Source: Spinacia oleracea | Taxonomy: Eukaryota; Streptophyta; Magnoliopsida; Caryophyllales; Amaranthaceae | Assembly (NCBI RefSeq): GCF_020520425.1 | Contig: NC_079492.1 | Span: forward strand, 115,169,157 to 115,233,156 | DNA length: 64,000 nucleotides | Direction: 5' to 3' | Part shown: positions 33,641-45,804 of the stretch, piece by piece | Layout of the letters: the number at the start of each line of letters is the position of its first letter | How positions within the stretch are numbered: position 1 is the first letter of the stretch | The notes under the pieces: model-generated | The model's database searches: none | What the model was told of the DNA's origin: nothing | The model's input: the letters and a program-made list of their open reading frames with translations, nothing else | Program-made: the position numbers and the translations under genes

Positions 33641-34266
33641 GATGGCTAGACTTATCTTCAAACACATATCCACAAATATCCTCTCAAACACAATATCCGA
33701 CCCACTTGGGTTCACCAATAAAGTTGTCGCCAGGCTATGGATTGTTGTCATACTTTGTCGCCACCATGAGATGGAGCTACGTCAGGGCACATGTCGTCGA
33801 CATGACAGGTGTCGTCGACGGGTCAGGCGTAGTCGACGGTCTGGTGTCCTTGACGGGTCAGGTGTCGTCGACCGGTCAGGTGTCGTCGACGGGTCAGGTG
33901 TCGTCGACGGTCAGGCGTCGTCGACGGGTCAGGTGTCGTCGACGGGTCAGGTGTCGTCGCCAGGCTCGTTGGTCGATGGGATATGGAATGACGTCAGGGT
34001 ACATGTCGTCGCTAGATCAGGTGTCAACATCAGCAGCTGTCATCGCTAGAAGTGACGCGTCTGAGTGGTCGAATTCAACCTAGATGATGCATATCGTGAC
34101 AACAACGACACCAACGCTTGATGACATCGAAAATAGGCACTAATATTTATAATATTCAACTCTAACCGTTTGGCCTCGTTTTCGAATACGTGACAGGTTT
34201 CGGACTAGACGTCACGGACCATCATGCAGATGTCACCACAAACAAGATACAATATGAGTTGTCTCG
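33641..34266 (+). mobile_element. Gypsy leader region, broken by the copia insertion
   Basis: This internal leader continues from the primer-binding site up to the target duplication tctcg (34262-34266) and resumes at 63829. No gag or pol domain is visible in either part. It contains an 18-bp minisatellite. Confidence 0.5.
33788..33962 (+). repeat. 18-bp minisatellite gtgtcgtcgacgggtcag
   Basis: About nine to ten units of an 18-bp motif, some with single changes or one-base deletions. Because 18 is divisible by 3 the array is open in several frames, which explains the 168- and 197-codon frames there. Confidence 0.9.
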
Positions 34267-34905
34267 TGAAGGAAATAATTCCCTTGGTCCAAGTATGCAT
34301 TCAATGATAAGTCTAATAAATGCGGTTCAGTATTAATAACAAGTTAATAATTCAGTGAGATCAAGTGAGCTGAATGCCTAGCTAGAGGCCGCTTCAGTTC
34401 AAGTGGAATTAATGATATTAATCCACAGCTTACTCTTGACTGAACCCGTAGGGTCACACAAATAGTACGTAAACGGATCAAGTATTTAATGGCATTAAAT
34501 ACTCCATCTATGGATATTCGGAATCGACGGATCTTGGTTTCAGTGGGAGCTGAGATCGTCACAGGCAAGAAATGAATACTCCGGAAACGATGATATTGCC
34601 GGAAACGGAAATATGGATCGTATCGGAAATATAAATATTATCCAAGTCGTAGATGTTGCCGGAAACGGAAACATGGTACGTATCGGAAAATATTAATCGG
34701 AAATAGAAATATTGCCGGAATCGGAAATATTGCCGGAAACGGAAATATTGTCAGAATCGGAAATATTATCGGAATCGGAAAATAATTCCGGAAACGGAAA
34801 TATTAAATATTTGTTCGAAACGGAAATTGATTCCGGAATCGGAAATATTAAATATTGTTCGTATCGGAAATGAATTCCGGAATCGGGAATTTAATCGGAA
34901 GCGTA
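34267..34905 (+). repeat. Truncated first LTR of element 1
   Basis: It matches the first 639 bp of the family LTR through ttaatcggaagcgta, then switches directly to the 3' internal sequence tacaaggccactcgg. Both partners share gta at the joint, so a short-homology deletion is likely. TATA and U5 parts are lost. Confidence 0.9.
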
Positions 34906-35123
34906 CAAGGCCACTCGGAGAGCTAGAAACTGTGAAATGCATGGCCGTTTTCAGATGAATCATAGGCTATGATTATCTGTTTATTTGATCAGTTGAACTC
35001 TGAAACCGAGGAACACCTCTGGACATAATAAGGATGACAACTCTTACCTTATGTTCAAGAGCAAGCATCGAGCGACAAAGGAATTAGGAAATGCACACTT
35101 GCCCCTAAGGACAAGTGGGAGAC
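34906..35123 (+). mobile_element. 3' internal remnant of a deleted first unit
   Basis: This equals the last about 218 bp before the LTR in the other copies (compare 43918-44135), ending in the purine tract acaagtgggagac. The rest of its internal region, including gag-pol, is gone. Confidence 0.9.
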
Positions 35124-36508
35124 TGAAGGAAATAATGCCCTTGGTCCAAGTATGCATTTAATGATAAGTCTAATAAATGCGGTCCAGTATTAATTAACAA
35201 GTTAATAATTCAGTGAGATCAAGTGAGCTGAATGCCTAGCTAGAGGCCGCTTCTGTTCAAGTGGAATTAATGATATTAATCCACAACTTACTCTTGACTG
35301 AACCCGTAGGGTCACACAAATAGTACGTAAACGGATCAAGTATTTAATGGCATTAAATACTCCATCTATGGATATTCGGAATCGACGGATCTTGGTTTCA
35401 GTGGGAGCTGAGATCGTCACAGGCAAGAAATGAATACTCCGGAAACGATGATATTGCCGGAAACGGAAATATGGATCGTATCGGAAATATAAATATTATC
35501 CAAGTCGTAGATGTTGCCGGAAACGGAAACATAGTACGTATCGGAAAATATTATCGGAAATGGAAATATTGCCGGAATCGGAAATATTGCCGGAATCGGA
35601 AATATTGTCAGAATCTGAAATATTATCGGAATCGGAAAATAATTCCGGAAACGGAAATATTAAATATTTGTTCGAAACGGAAATTAATTCCAGAATCGAA
35701 AATATTAAATATTGTTCGTATCGGAAATAAATTCCGGAATCGGGAATTTAATCGGAAGCGTATCGTACGAATTAGCATCGGACGAGGCCTGCCAGACGAA
35801 GGCCCAGCACGAAGCCGGGCCATCGCCCAGCGAGCCAACACGCACCATCGCATGCCAAGCCTCGACCAGGCCCAGCGCAAGGCCAGGCCCAGCCAAGGCT
35901 TGGGGCGCGCGCGCGAGAGCACATCAGTGGGCCGAGCGCTGTGCGCCTAGCGTGGGCCGCAAGGCTTGCGCGGGTGTACGGTGCTCGTGCAATGCTTGTG
36001 CGGGAATCCTAAAGCTATCGGGATTCGAAATATGATTAAATCCTAAAACTATTAGATAATGATTATTTAATTAGAGTCCTAGTAGGATTATAATTAAATA
36101 AATTAGTATCCTAATAGGATTCCAAAACCTTTTCCATAACTCTATAAATAGGTGCCTAGGGTCACATATTTACATGGATTGTTCAAGTATTCGAAGTGAG
36201 TTTTTGAGAGAAAAAAAAATTCAGTCACACATTTGCCCAAAAGTGCCGAAAATAATAGTACCTTAAGGGCGATTCTAGTTGGTCAATCTTAAGGCGGATC
36301 CGGACGTGCTGTGGACTATCTACGGAGGGACGACACTTGGAGTCTTAAAGACTTGTTCTTGTTCGGTTCGGGCGCAGCTAGGGAAGGCACGCAACAAAGA
36401 GTATGCATCTAGACTATGCTAAATGATTATGTGTAAATAATATGTAATCCTGGCTTAATGGTTGTTTCCGCATGATTTATGAATTGTCATATGTATCATA
36501 ACCTAACA
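35124..36508 (+). repeat. Complete LTR (second of element 1)
   Basis: 1385 bp, TGAAGG..CCTAACA, with a TATA box at 36141-36150. It drives copy A. The 3' joint is followed by the primer-binding site. It differs from the 3' partner (44136-45349 + 63657-63828) by scattered substitutions, for example in its first 200 bp. Confidence 0.93.
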
Positions 36509-36509
36509 G

Positions 36510-36523
36510 TGGTATCACGAGCC
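36510..36523 (+). other. Primer-binding site, copy A
   Basis: tggtatcacgagcc lies one base after the LTR. It resembles the initiator-Met tRNA complement (tggtatcagagc) with an extra c. The same form occurs at 54689-54702. Confidence 0.75.
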
Positions 36524-39304
36524 CCTTATTATTTTTATAATCTAAATTGCATGAACATGGTTAAAAATTACAAATTTGCAAGAATTAAAAGGGGTGATTA
36601 ATTTTCGTAATTGTTAATTAATTGCAAATTGCGTTTATTTAATTATACGTACGCAGTTTTTCAGCAGTTTCTTCGTTACTCATCCAAATCGAGTGATTTT
36701 TGTGTCAATTCCGCATGTAAAAGGCATTCTAAAATTTTGACAAAAACAATATTTTTCTGCCGAACCCAGAATTCTCAAATTCGAAGCCTAACTATGACTT
36801 TTCGGAGGTTTTAGTTTTTCGAATGCAAAATTTCGTAAATTTAAGATGTTAAATTAAATATTTGCGATTCTTGTTGATAAATCTTGAATTTTTGATTGAC
36901 CTACTGTATATGTTTAACAAGTTTGAATGCCTAGCCTTGTTAATTATGCAATCTAATTTGTAATTATGATTAATTTGTTGAAAATTGGAATAATTTAGAA
37001 TATAATTTGATTTTCATAGTTAATTATAATTTAATTAGATACATATGATTAAAAACCACCATAAAAATTGTAAATTTATGATAAATTTTAAATTTTTATG
37101 ACCTAGACTTGAATCCATGTTAATCGGAAATCAATTGAATAATAAATTTTCGATTTTTCGCCCTAAAATTATGAAATTAATATTATTTTTTAATTTGTCA
37201 TTAATTTTAAATATAAATTTTTAAAATTTTATGCGATTCGTTCATATAACTTGCACGCACAAAGCAATGGACGCTACGTGTTACCCTTAAGGGGTGTTGT
37301 ATAGTGCAGGCATGTGACGACGAGCAAGGGAGCTCGTCGCCCATGCGGCACGAATGCAATGAGCAAGGCCATGGTGCACGAGCACAAGGCAGCAACCCTG
37401 CCTTGTGTCGTGGGCTATGAGCAATGGACGAATGGGCGAGGGCGAATGCAAGGCACAGCAGTCGCGTGTGGGCAGCAAGCGAGCTGCGCCACAACGCGCA
37501 CTGCCTCGCGCAAGCGCGCGGAGCCTCGCGCGCATCGAGCGCAAGCTCGCGTGCCACGAGTGCTCCGCCCAGCGTCGATGCCTTGCGCAGCGAGCGCTGG
37601 CGAGCGCGCACAGCGAGCGCTGGCGAGCGCGCATACCGAGCGCTGGCGAGCGCGCATAGCGAGCGCTGGCGAGCGAGCGCAGCGAGCGATGGCTCGCGTG
37701 CATCGAATGCTGGCGCGCGCAGCGAGCACCAGCTCGCGTGGAGCCTTGCGAGGGATAGCAGCAGCAGCGATGCGACGCAGCGCATGGGCTGCGCGCACAT
37801 GGCCAGCGATGGCTGTGTGCGTGTGGCCCATGGGCGTACGTTGCGTAGGGTGTTTGCGTTGCGATTAGATCGTTTTGAAATTTTAATTTGAAATTTTCAG
37901 TTTACGTAATTTTAATTAATTTTAAAATTAATAATTTAAATTATTTTCTTGGATTTTAATTTTGAATATTGTAATTATAATAAATTTTATTTATTCTAAT
38001 TATTTTACTAAAATTAAAATCATGAATTAATTTAAATACGACTGAAATTAAATTAAACTTTTTGGATTCAATTATAAATTTATATGAGCTTTAAATTTTA
38101 ATTAAATTTGTATGTTTCCGGTTAGACTAGAAATACATTTTTATGTTTAAAATTAGTAAAGCATATGAATTTATTGGTTTAAGTGGGAGCCCTTTTAGTC
38201 ATAAACTCTTGATTAGGTCTACAAATCCTTAAGGTTAAAACAACTTGATTAGAATTAATAAGGACTGAATAATTGGTAGATTATTGGTGCCCTTGATTAA
38301 TTGCTGCAAATGTTTACATGATGCATAATGTGTTTTACTAACCAGCTATGTGGGCCATTCATGATAATGAATGGGTGAATGGTATATATTGTATATGTAC
38401 TATTTTGCAGGTTATGAAGTGACTAGTATGGCCCAAATAGGATAGAAAATATGGTCTGCGTACCATTAATTTGAATGTAATTGGTCTAAGGTACCAAAGT
38501 TGTTTTTCAATTCAAATATGGTCTGCGTACCATCAAATAGTTGTAATTAGTTTTAATTATAGCTTATCCTATTTGAAGAAAATGGTGCCTCCCACGGAGA
38601 TTTTCAAGACGGACTTTGAAGTTAAAGCTTCAAGATGAAGTCGGGCCATACTAGATCACATTTATCTTATGCATGTTTTAAGTTATTTATTGCTTTTAAA
38701 TATGTCTTAAAATGCATGAGATCAAAAGCTTGATTATGTTGCATGATTAAGGATTTTAGTTCACTTAAAATCTAACCAACATAGTAAGAGCCTTAAGTTC
38801 CAAACTCAAAAATTGAGTTAAAAGGTGCCATGCCAAAATATACACTTGCTTGGATATCCTTTACATCAATCTAGTAATAGTTTTCGCTCAACGAGGTGTT
38901 ACTTATTGGTCCTAAAGGGGCAAGGTACACAAATAATTGTGAGTACATGTTAGTTTTGGTGAAACTCAACGATATAAGTAAGGAGTCCTTTTATGTCGTG
39001 GCAAAATCGATAGGTTTACCTAATAAGTTCTTAGACGTACCTATCAACCAAGAATAGTTTCTAGACTATTAGCAAAAGGCTTTTGCTTACCTAAGATGTT
39101 TTAGGATTAAGTCGACAAACTGTGCTTAGTTCTTCAATGATTTTAGGATCTTGGAATCATTTTATTCACACCTGCCGGAACACATAACTTGAATAAAATG
39201 CTTAATAAACATTGAATTATGCATGTATGCTAGAATTTAAGTTTATTAAGAGAAACTGTGAATGGTTATTTATTTGTTTATTCTTTTCAATTGTAGTTTA
39301 TAAT
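36524..39304 (+). other. 2.8-kb leader of copy A with a GC-rich repeat island
   Basis: A long untranslated leader between the primer-binding site and Gag. It is AT-rich except for an island at about 37300-37860 built of gcgagcgctggcgagcgcg-like units; four 23-bp units lie at about 37587-37680. Two splice-acceptor-like sites (ttttgcag|gtt near 38408, and cttttcaattgtag near 39296) precede Gag, so part of the leader may be spliced. All ORFs on both strands of the GC island are compositional. Confidence 0.7.
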
Positions 39305-42300
39305 ATGGCAAACAACAATTCATTCAACATTCGATCAATTCTCGAAAAGGAGAAGTTGAACGGGAAAAACTTCCTTGACTGGCAAAGGAACTTGCAAATA
39401 GTTCTTATGCAGGAAGAAAAGGAGTATGTCCTAGAAGAGGCGATGCCCGAAGCCGCAGGCGACGGGGTCACTCAGGCAGCCCTCAATCGTTGGATTGATG
39501 CCAACAAGGATGTGAAATGTCTAATGCTCGCCACCATGAGTGCGGATCTGCAGAAAACGTTCATCAACTCAGATGCTTTCACAATCATCAGTGAGTTGAA
39601 GAACATGTTCCAAGATCTGGCTCGAGTCGAAAGATTCGAGACTCATAGGCAAATTCTTGAGACCAAGCTTAAGAAAGGCGAGCCCGTAAGTCCACATGTT
39701 CTCAAAATGATTGGACTCATTGAGAATATGAGTCGGCTGGATCAGCAATTTTTTCAGGAAATGGCTATAGACACCATCCTCCATTCTCTTCATAGCGGGT
39801 ATGATCAGTTCAAACTGAACTACAGTATGAATAGTCTGGACAAAACGCTCACTGAGCTTCACGGTATGCTGAAGACCGCTGAAAAGACGCTCAAAAGTGA
39901 TAAGCAGGATGTGCTTATGGTGCGTGGGGGCAAGTTCAAGAAATCTGGAAAGAAGAGGAATGCTAAGAAAGGTGGCAACAAGGCCAGCCCAACTAAGCAA
40001 ACTGGCGCCAAATCTGTAAAGAGGAAGGTCAGTCAACCCACTTCTGAATCCGAATGCTTCTACTGCAAGAAGAAGGGGCATTGGAAGAGAGATTGCTTGA
40101 AGCTAAAGGAAGATCAGAAGAACGGAACAGCCGTTCCATCTTCAGGTATTTTCGTTATAGACTGTATACTTGCTAATTCAACTTCTTGGGTATTAGATAC
40201 AGGTTGTGGCTCACACTTATGTTCCAATCCACAGGGACTAAGAAGAAGTAGAAAGTTAAGCAAGGGTGAAGTCGACCTACGAGTGGGAAATGGAGCACGA
40301 ATTGCTACATTAGCTGTAGGAACTTACTATTTGTCGTTGCCCTCCGGGATAGTTTTGGAACTGGAAGAATGTTTCCATGTTCCAAGTCTTACTAAAAACA
40401 TCATTTCAGTTTCTTGCTTAGATGCTAAGGGATTTTCCTTTTTAATAAAAGACAATAGTTGTTCGTTTTATTTTAAAGAGATGTTTTATGGATCTGCTAG
40501 ATTAGTCAATGGACTTTATTTATTAGATCACGACAAACAAGTATATAACATAAATACCAAAAAGGCCAAAAAGGATGATTCAGATCTCACCTATCTGTGG
40601 CATTGTCGATTAGGCCATATAAACTTGAAACGCTTAGAAAGACTTCAAAAGGAAGGAATTCTAGAACCATTTGACTTAGAGGATTATGGTAAATGCGAAT
40701 CATGTTTACTTGGCAAAATGACAAAGCAACCTTTCTCTAAAGTTGGAGAAAGAGCAAATGAACTATTGGGTTTAATCCATACAGATGTATGTGGACCAAT
40801 GAGTACAAATGCTAGAGGTGGTTTCAGCTACTTTATCACTTTCACTGATGACTTCAGTAGATATGGTTATGTCTACCTAATGAAGCATAAGTCTGAATCC
40901 TTTGACAAATTCAAGGAATTTCAGAGTGAAGTAGAGAATCAATTAGGCAAGAAGATTAAGGCACTGCGGTCTGATAGAGGCGGTGAATATCTGAGCTATG
41001 AATTTGATGACCCTCTGAAAGAATGTGGAATTCTATCAGAATTGACTCCTCCAGGAACACCACAATGGAACGGTGTGTCAGAACGGAGGAACAGAACCTT
41101 GCTAGACATGGTCAGGTCAATGATGGGTCAGGCCAAACTTCAATTAGAATTTTGGGGACATGCACTAAATACAGCTGCACTCACTATAAATAGAGCTCCG
41201 TCTAAAGCTGTCGAAAAGACTCCATATGAGTTATGGTTTGGAAAACCTCCAAATGTGTCTTTTCTTAAGATTTGGGGATGTGAAGTATACGTCAAACGAT
41301 TAATTTCAGACAAACTTCATCCAAAATCTGACAAATGTATCCTTGCGGGCTATCCAAAGGAAACAAAGGGGTATTACTTCTACAATACATCTGAGAACAA
41401 GGTGTTTGTTGCTCGAGATGGTGTCTTTTTGGAGAAAGATCACATTTCCAAAATGACAAGTGGGAGAAAAGTAGACCTCGAAGAAATTCGAGTCGAACAA
41501 CAAACTCTAGAGAATGCTCAAGATGACATTCAGGATGAAACTTAGAGATCTTTAGAAGAATCTGGTGAGAATCATGGTCAATCTAGAAATGTTACCCCGC
41601 GTAGATCGCAAAGATACAGATCTCAACCGGAAAGGTACATAGGTATTTTGACGAACGAGAGCTATGACGTTCTATTACTTGAAAGTGATGAACCTGCGAC
41701 TTACAAACAAGCTATGACGAGCCCTAGCTCCAAGCAATGGCAAGAAGCCATGCAATCTGAATTAGACTCCATGTCTGAAAACCAAGTATGGGATTTGGTC
41801 GATTTGCCAGATGGCTACCAAGCCATTGGAAGCAAATGGGTTTTCAAACTGAAAAAGGACAAGGATGGGAAACTTGAAGTTTTCAAAGCTAGATTGGTTG
41901 CAAAAGGTTACAGGCAAGTCCACGGTGTGGATTACGATGAAACCTTTTCACCAGTTGCAATGCTAAAGTCTATTCGGATAATGTTAGCAATCGCTGCATA
42001 TTATGATTACGAAATATGGCAGATGGATGTCAAAACTGCTTTCTTAAACGGCGTTTTAACAGAAACTGTGTTTATGACACATCCTGAAGGTTTTGAGGAT
42101 CCAAAGAATGCTAAAAAGGTATGCAAGATAAAGAAGTCAATCTACGGATTGAAGCAGGCATCCAGGAGCTGGAATATACGTTTTGATGAAGCAGTCAGTG
42201 ACTTTGGTTTCATCAAGAACGCAGACGAATCTTGTGTATACAAGAAGGTCAGTGGGAGCAAAATTGCTTTCCTAGTATTATATGTCGACGACATATTACT

Positions 42301-43270
42301 TATCGGAAATGACATTCCTATGTTGAACTCTATCAAGATTTGGCTTGGGAAATGTTTTTCGATGAAAGATCTAGGAGAAGCACAGTACATATTGGGCATC
42401 AAGATTTACAGAGATAGATCTAAAAAGATGATTGGACTTAGTCAAAGCACTTATATCAATAAGGTGCTTGATAGGTTCAAGATGGCGGACTCCAAGCGAG
42501 GCTACCTACCCATGTCTCATGGAATGACTCTAAGCAAGAATCAGTGCCCAAAAACACTTGATGAGCGTAGACGAATGAATGGGATTCCATATGCATCATT
42601 GATTGGTTCAATAATGTATGCTATGATATGTACACGCCCGGATGTTGCGTATGTACTCAGTGCTACGAGCAGATACCAGTCAGACCCAGGAGAGGCGCAT
42701 TGGACTGCTGCCAAGAATATTCTGAAGTACCTGAAAAGGCACAAAGATGACTTCCTGGTCTATGGTGGAGATGATGAATTAATTGTTAAAGGCTATATGG
42801 ACGCAAGTTTCCAAACCGACAAAGATGATTTCAGATCACAGTCTGGGTTTGCCTTCTGCCTCAACGGAGGTGCAGTAAGCTGGAAAAGTGTTAAGCAAAG
42901 CACCATTGCGGATTCTACAACTGAAGCGGAGTACATTGCTGCACATGAAGCAGCAAAGGAAGCTATATGGCTAAGGAAGTTCATAGGTGAACTTGGTGTA
43001 GTCCCCTCCATTAAAGGACCAATAGCCCTGTATTGTGATAATAACGGAGCTATTGCACAGGCGAAGGAGCCTAGACACCACCAGAGAGTCAAGCATGTAC
43101 TTCGTAGATTTCACCTTCTACGAGAGTTCGTTGAAAGAAAAGAAGTCGAGATAAGCAAAATTGGAACTGATGATAACATATCAGATCCATTGACTAAACC
43201 TCTGCCGCAGGCGAAGCACAACTCGCACACTGCAGCTATGGGAATCAAGCATATTGGAGAATGGCTTTGA
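39305..43270 (+). pseudogene. Copia gag-pol, copy A (one nonsense codon)
   Basis: One frame of about 1320 codons starts at MANNNSF (39305; an in-frame ATG at 39212 is upstream but lies before the acceptor-like site). Order: Gag; zinc knuckle CFYCKKKGHWKRDC; protease WVLDTGCGSHLC; integrase zinc finger (LWHCRLGH ... CESC); integrase core with IHTDVCGP, LRSDRGGEY and the Glu of NGVSERRNR; then RT (MDVKTAFLNG; YVDD at 42281-42292) and RNase H (GYMDASF; STTEAEY). The protease-integrase-RT order defines Ty1/copia; motifs suggest the Tork lineage. A TAG at 41543-41545, between integrase and RT, breaks it. Copy C has CAG there, so this is a C-to-T change. The frame stays open on both sides. The 170-codon antisense frame in gag is a shadow. 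Confidence 0.93.
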
Positions 43271-44135
43271 TGACCCTGTTTAATGTTTTAAAGTTTTAGA
43301 GTTTAAATCTTTGTAAAAAATTTTTGGTTAATCATTCACAATAAATGAAAAGAATTCATTTTTCCATTTAATTTGTGGTTTATCAAATGATGAGTCCCTT
43401 CAATTTGACGATATATTCAAGATAGACTGTCAGGACCAGTCCTGTGACTAAGAAATGTCTATCAAGTGAACTTGAATGTCAAAAGTTGAAAATGGTCCCT
43501 AGTCGGAGTTTTCTATAAAATTGGACGCATAGAAAACGTTAGACGATTAGAATGCAAGATGACTAGTAGTTCTGTTTCTTGAACTATGTGGACATGGCAA
43601 TGTCATAATCATTTGCATAGATACTTACTTTGGGAAGACTAGTATCGGAAAAGACCTATGAAACTTTACTGTAAGATATGAGAATCTGTCATAAGTAAAT
43701 TTCATTAAAATTATTAGACACTAAATCCTCAATACCTGAGTAATTTGAGATTACTTGTTTGAGAACTGGTTGCTTTGACGTTGACCAACCGTCGCACCGT
43801 AAAAGGAGGCTATAAAGGCAACGCTCAGGTAATCACCTATCAAACGAAGTCTAATCTCAAGATCGCAAGATTGGGATTGTCCTCCCATAAATCGGGATGA
43901 GATGCTTAAAAGTTGTACAAGGCCACTCGGAGAGCTAGAAACTGTGAAATGCATGGCCGTGCTCGGATGAATCATAGGCTATGATTATCTGTTTATTTGA
44001 TCAGTTGAACTCTGAAACCGAGGAACACCTCTGGACATAATAAGGATGACAACTCTTACCTTATGTTCAAGAGCAAGCATCGAGCGACAAAGGAATTAGG
44101 AAATGCACACTTGCCCCTAAGGACAAGTGGGAGAC
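43271..44135 (+). other. 3' untranslated region of copy A
   Basis: 865 bp between the pol stop and the LTR, ending in the purine tract aaggacaagtgggagac. Virtually identical to that of copy B. No gene is supported. Confidence 0.85.
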
Positions 44136-45349
44136 TGAAGGAAATAATGCCCTTGGTCCAAGTATGCATTCAATGATAAGTCTAATAAATGCGGTTCAGT
44201 ATTAATTAACAAGTTAATAATTCAGTGAGATCAAGTGAGCTGAATGCCTAGCTAGAGGCCGCTTCAGTTCAAGTGGAATTAATGATATTAATCCACAGCT
44301 TACTCTTGACTGAACCCGTAGGGTCACACAAATAGTACGTAAACGGATCAAGTATTTAATGGCATTAAATACTCCATCTATGGATATTCGGAATCGACGG
44401 ATCTTGGTTTCAGTGGGAGCTGAGATCGTCACAGGCAAGAAATGAATACTCCGGAAACGATGATATTGCCGGAAACGGAAATATGGATCGTATCGGAAAT
44501 ATAAATATTATCCAAGTCGTAGATGTTGCCGGAAACGGAAACATGGTACGTATCGGAAAATATTAATCGGAAATGGAAATATTGCCAGAATCGGAAATAT
44601 TGCCGGAAACGGAAATATTGTCAGAATCGGAAATATTATCGGAATCGGAAAATAATTCCGGAAACGGAAATATTAAATATTTGTTCGAAACGGAAATTGA
44701 TTCCGGAATCGGAAATATTAAATATTGTTCGTATCGGAAATGAATTCCGGAATCGGGAATTTAATCGGAAGCGTATCGTACGAATTAGCATCGGACGAGG
44801 CCCGCTAGACGAAGGCCCAGCACGAAGCCAGGCCATCGCCCAGCGAGCCAACACGCACCATCGCATGCCAAGCCTCGACCAGGCCCAGCGCAAGGCCAGG
44901 CCCAGCCAAGGCCTGGGGCGCGCGCGCGAGAGCACAGCAGTGGGCCGAGCGCTGTGCGCCTAGCGTGGGCCGCAAGGCTTGCGCGGGTGTACGGTGCTCG
45001 TGCAATGCTTGTGCGGGAATCCTAAAGCAATCGGGATTCGAAATATGATTAAATCCTAAAACTATTAGATAATGATTATTTAATTAGAGTCCTAGTAGGA
45101 TTATAATTAAATAAATTAGTATCCTAATAGGATTCCAAAACCTTTTCCATAACTCTATAAATAGGTGCCTAGGGTCACATATTTACATGGATTATTCAAG
45201 TATTCGAAGTGAGTTTTTGAGAGAAAAAAAAATTCAGTCACACATTTGCCCAAAAGTGCCGAAAATAATAGTACCTTAAGGGCGATTCTAGTTGGTCAAT
45301 CTTAAGGCGGATCCGGACGTGCTGTGGACTATCTACGGAGGGACGACAC
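44136..45349 (+). repeat. 3' LTR of element 1, left part (split by element 2)
   Basis: It carries the first 1214 bp of the LTR, up to gggacgacac, where element 2 begins. TATA box at 45154-45163. The missing tail is found at 63657-63828. The last five bases gacac are the left target duplication of element 2. Confidence 0.93.
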
Positions 45350-45804
45350 TGAAGGAAATAATACCCTTGGTCCAAGTATGAATTCTATGTTAAGTCTAAT
45401 AAATGCGGTTCAGTATTACTTAACAAGTTAATAAGTCAGTGAGATCAAGTGAGCTGAATGCCTAGCTAGAGGCCGCTTCAGTTCAAGTGGAATTAATGAT
45501 ATTAATCCACAGCTTACTCTTGACTGAACCCGTAGGGTCACACAAATAGTACGTAAACGGATCAAGTATTTAATGGCATTAAATACTCCATCTATGGATA
45601 TTCGGAATCGACGGATCTTGGTTTCAGTGGGAGCTGAGATCGTCACAGGCAAGAAATGAATACTCCGGAAACGATGATATTGCCGGAAACGGAAATATGG
45701 ATCGTATCGGAAATATAAATATTATCCAAGTCGTAGATGTTGCCGGAAACGGAAACATGGTACGTATCGGAAAATATTATCGGAAATGGAAATATTGCCA
45801 GAAT
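45350..45804 (+). repeat. Truncated first LTR of element 2
   Basis: The first 455 bp of an LTR (C-type, with attctatgttaag) then a direct switch to leader sequence at gaacgtggtt. The TATA box, R-U5 and primer-binding site are absent. The joint coincides with the start of a run of homopolymer deletions, so an assembly junction is possible. Confidence 0.85.

Noticed and set aside
33456..34083. Proteins of 168 and 197 residues
   Set aside because: They cross a gypsy LTR, its primer-binding site and an 18-bp minisatellite.
34344..34568. 74-codon antisense frame recurring in all LTRs
   Set aside because: It sits in the LTR U3 region with no domain, and recurrence follows from LTR repetition.
37207..37891. 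Long ORFs on both strands of the leader GC island
   Set aside because: Repeat-derived, frames not conserved among copies A, B and C.
39569..40081. 170-codon antisense frame in gag (also 48740-49252 and 57708-58220)
   Set aside because: It lies opposite a well-supported gag frame and is conserved only because the copies are nearly identical.
41543..41545. Programmed stop-codon readthrough in gag-pol
   Set aside because: The context after TAG (aga tct) is not a known readthrough signal, and copy C has a sense codon there.
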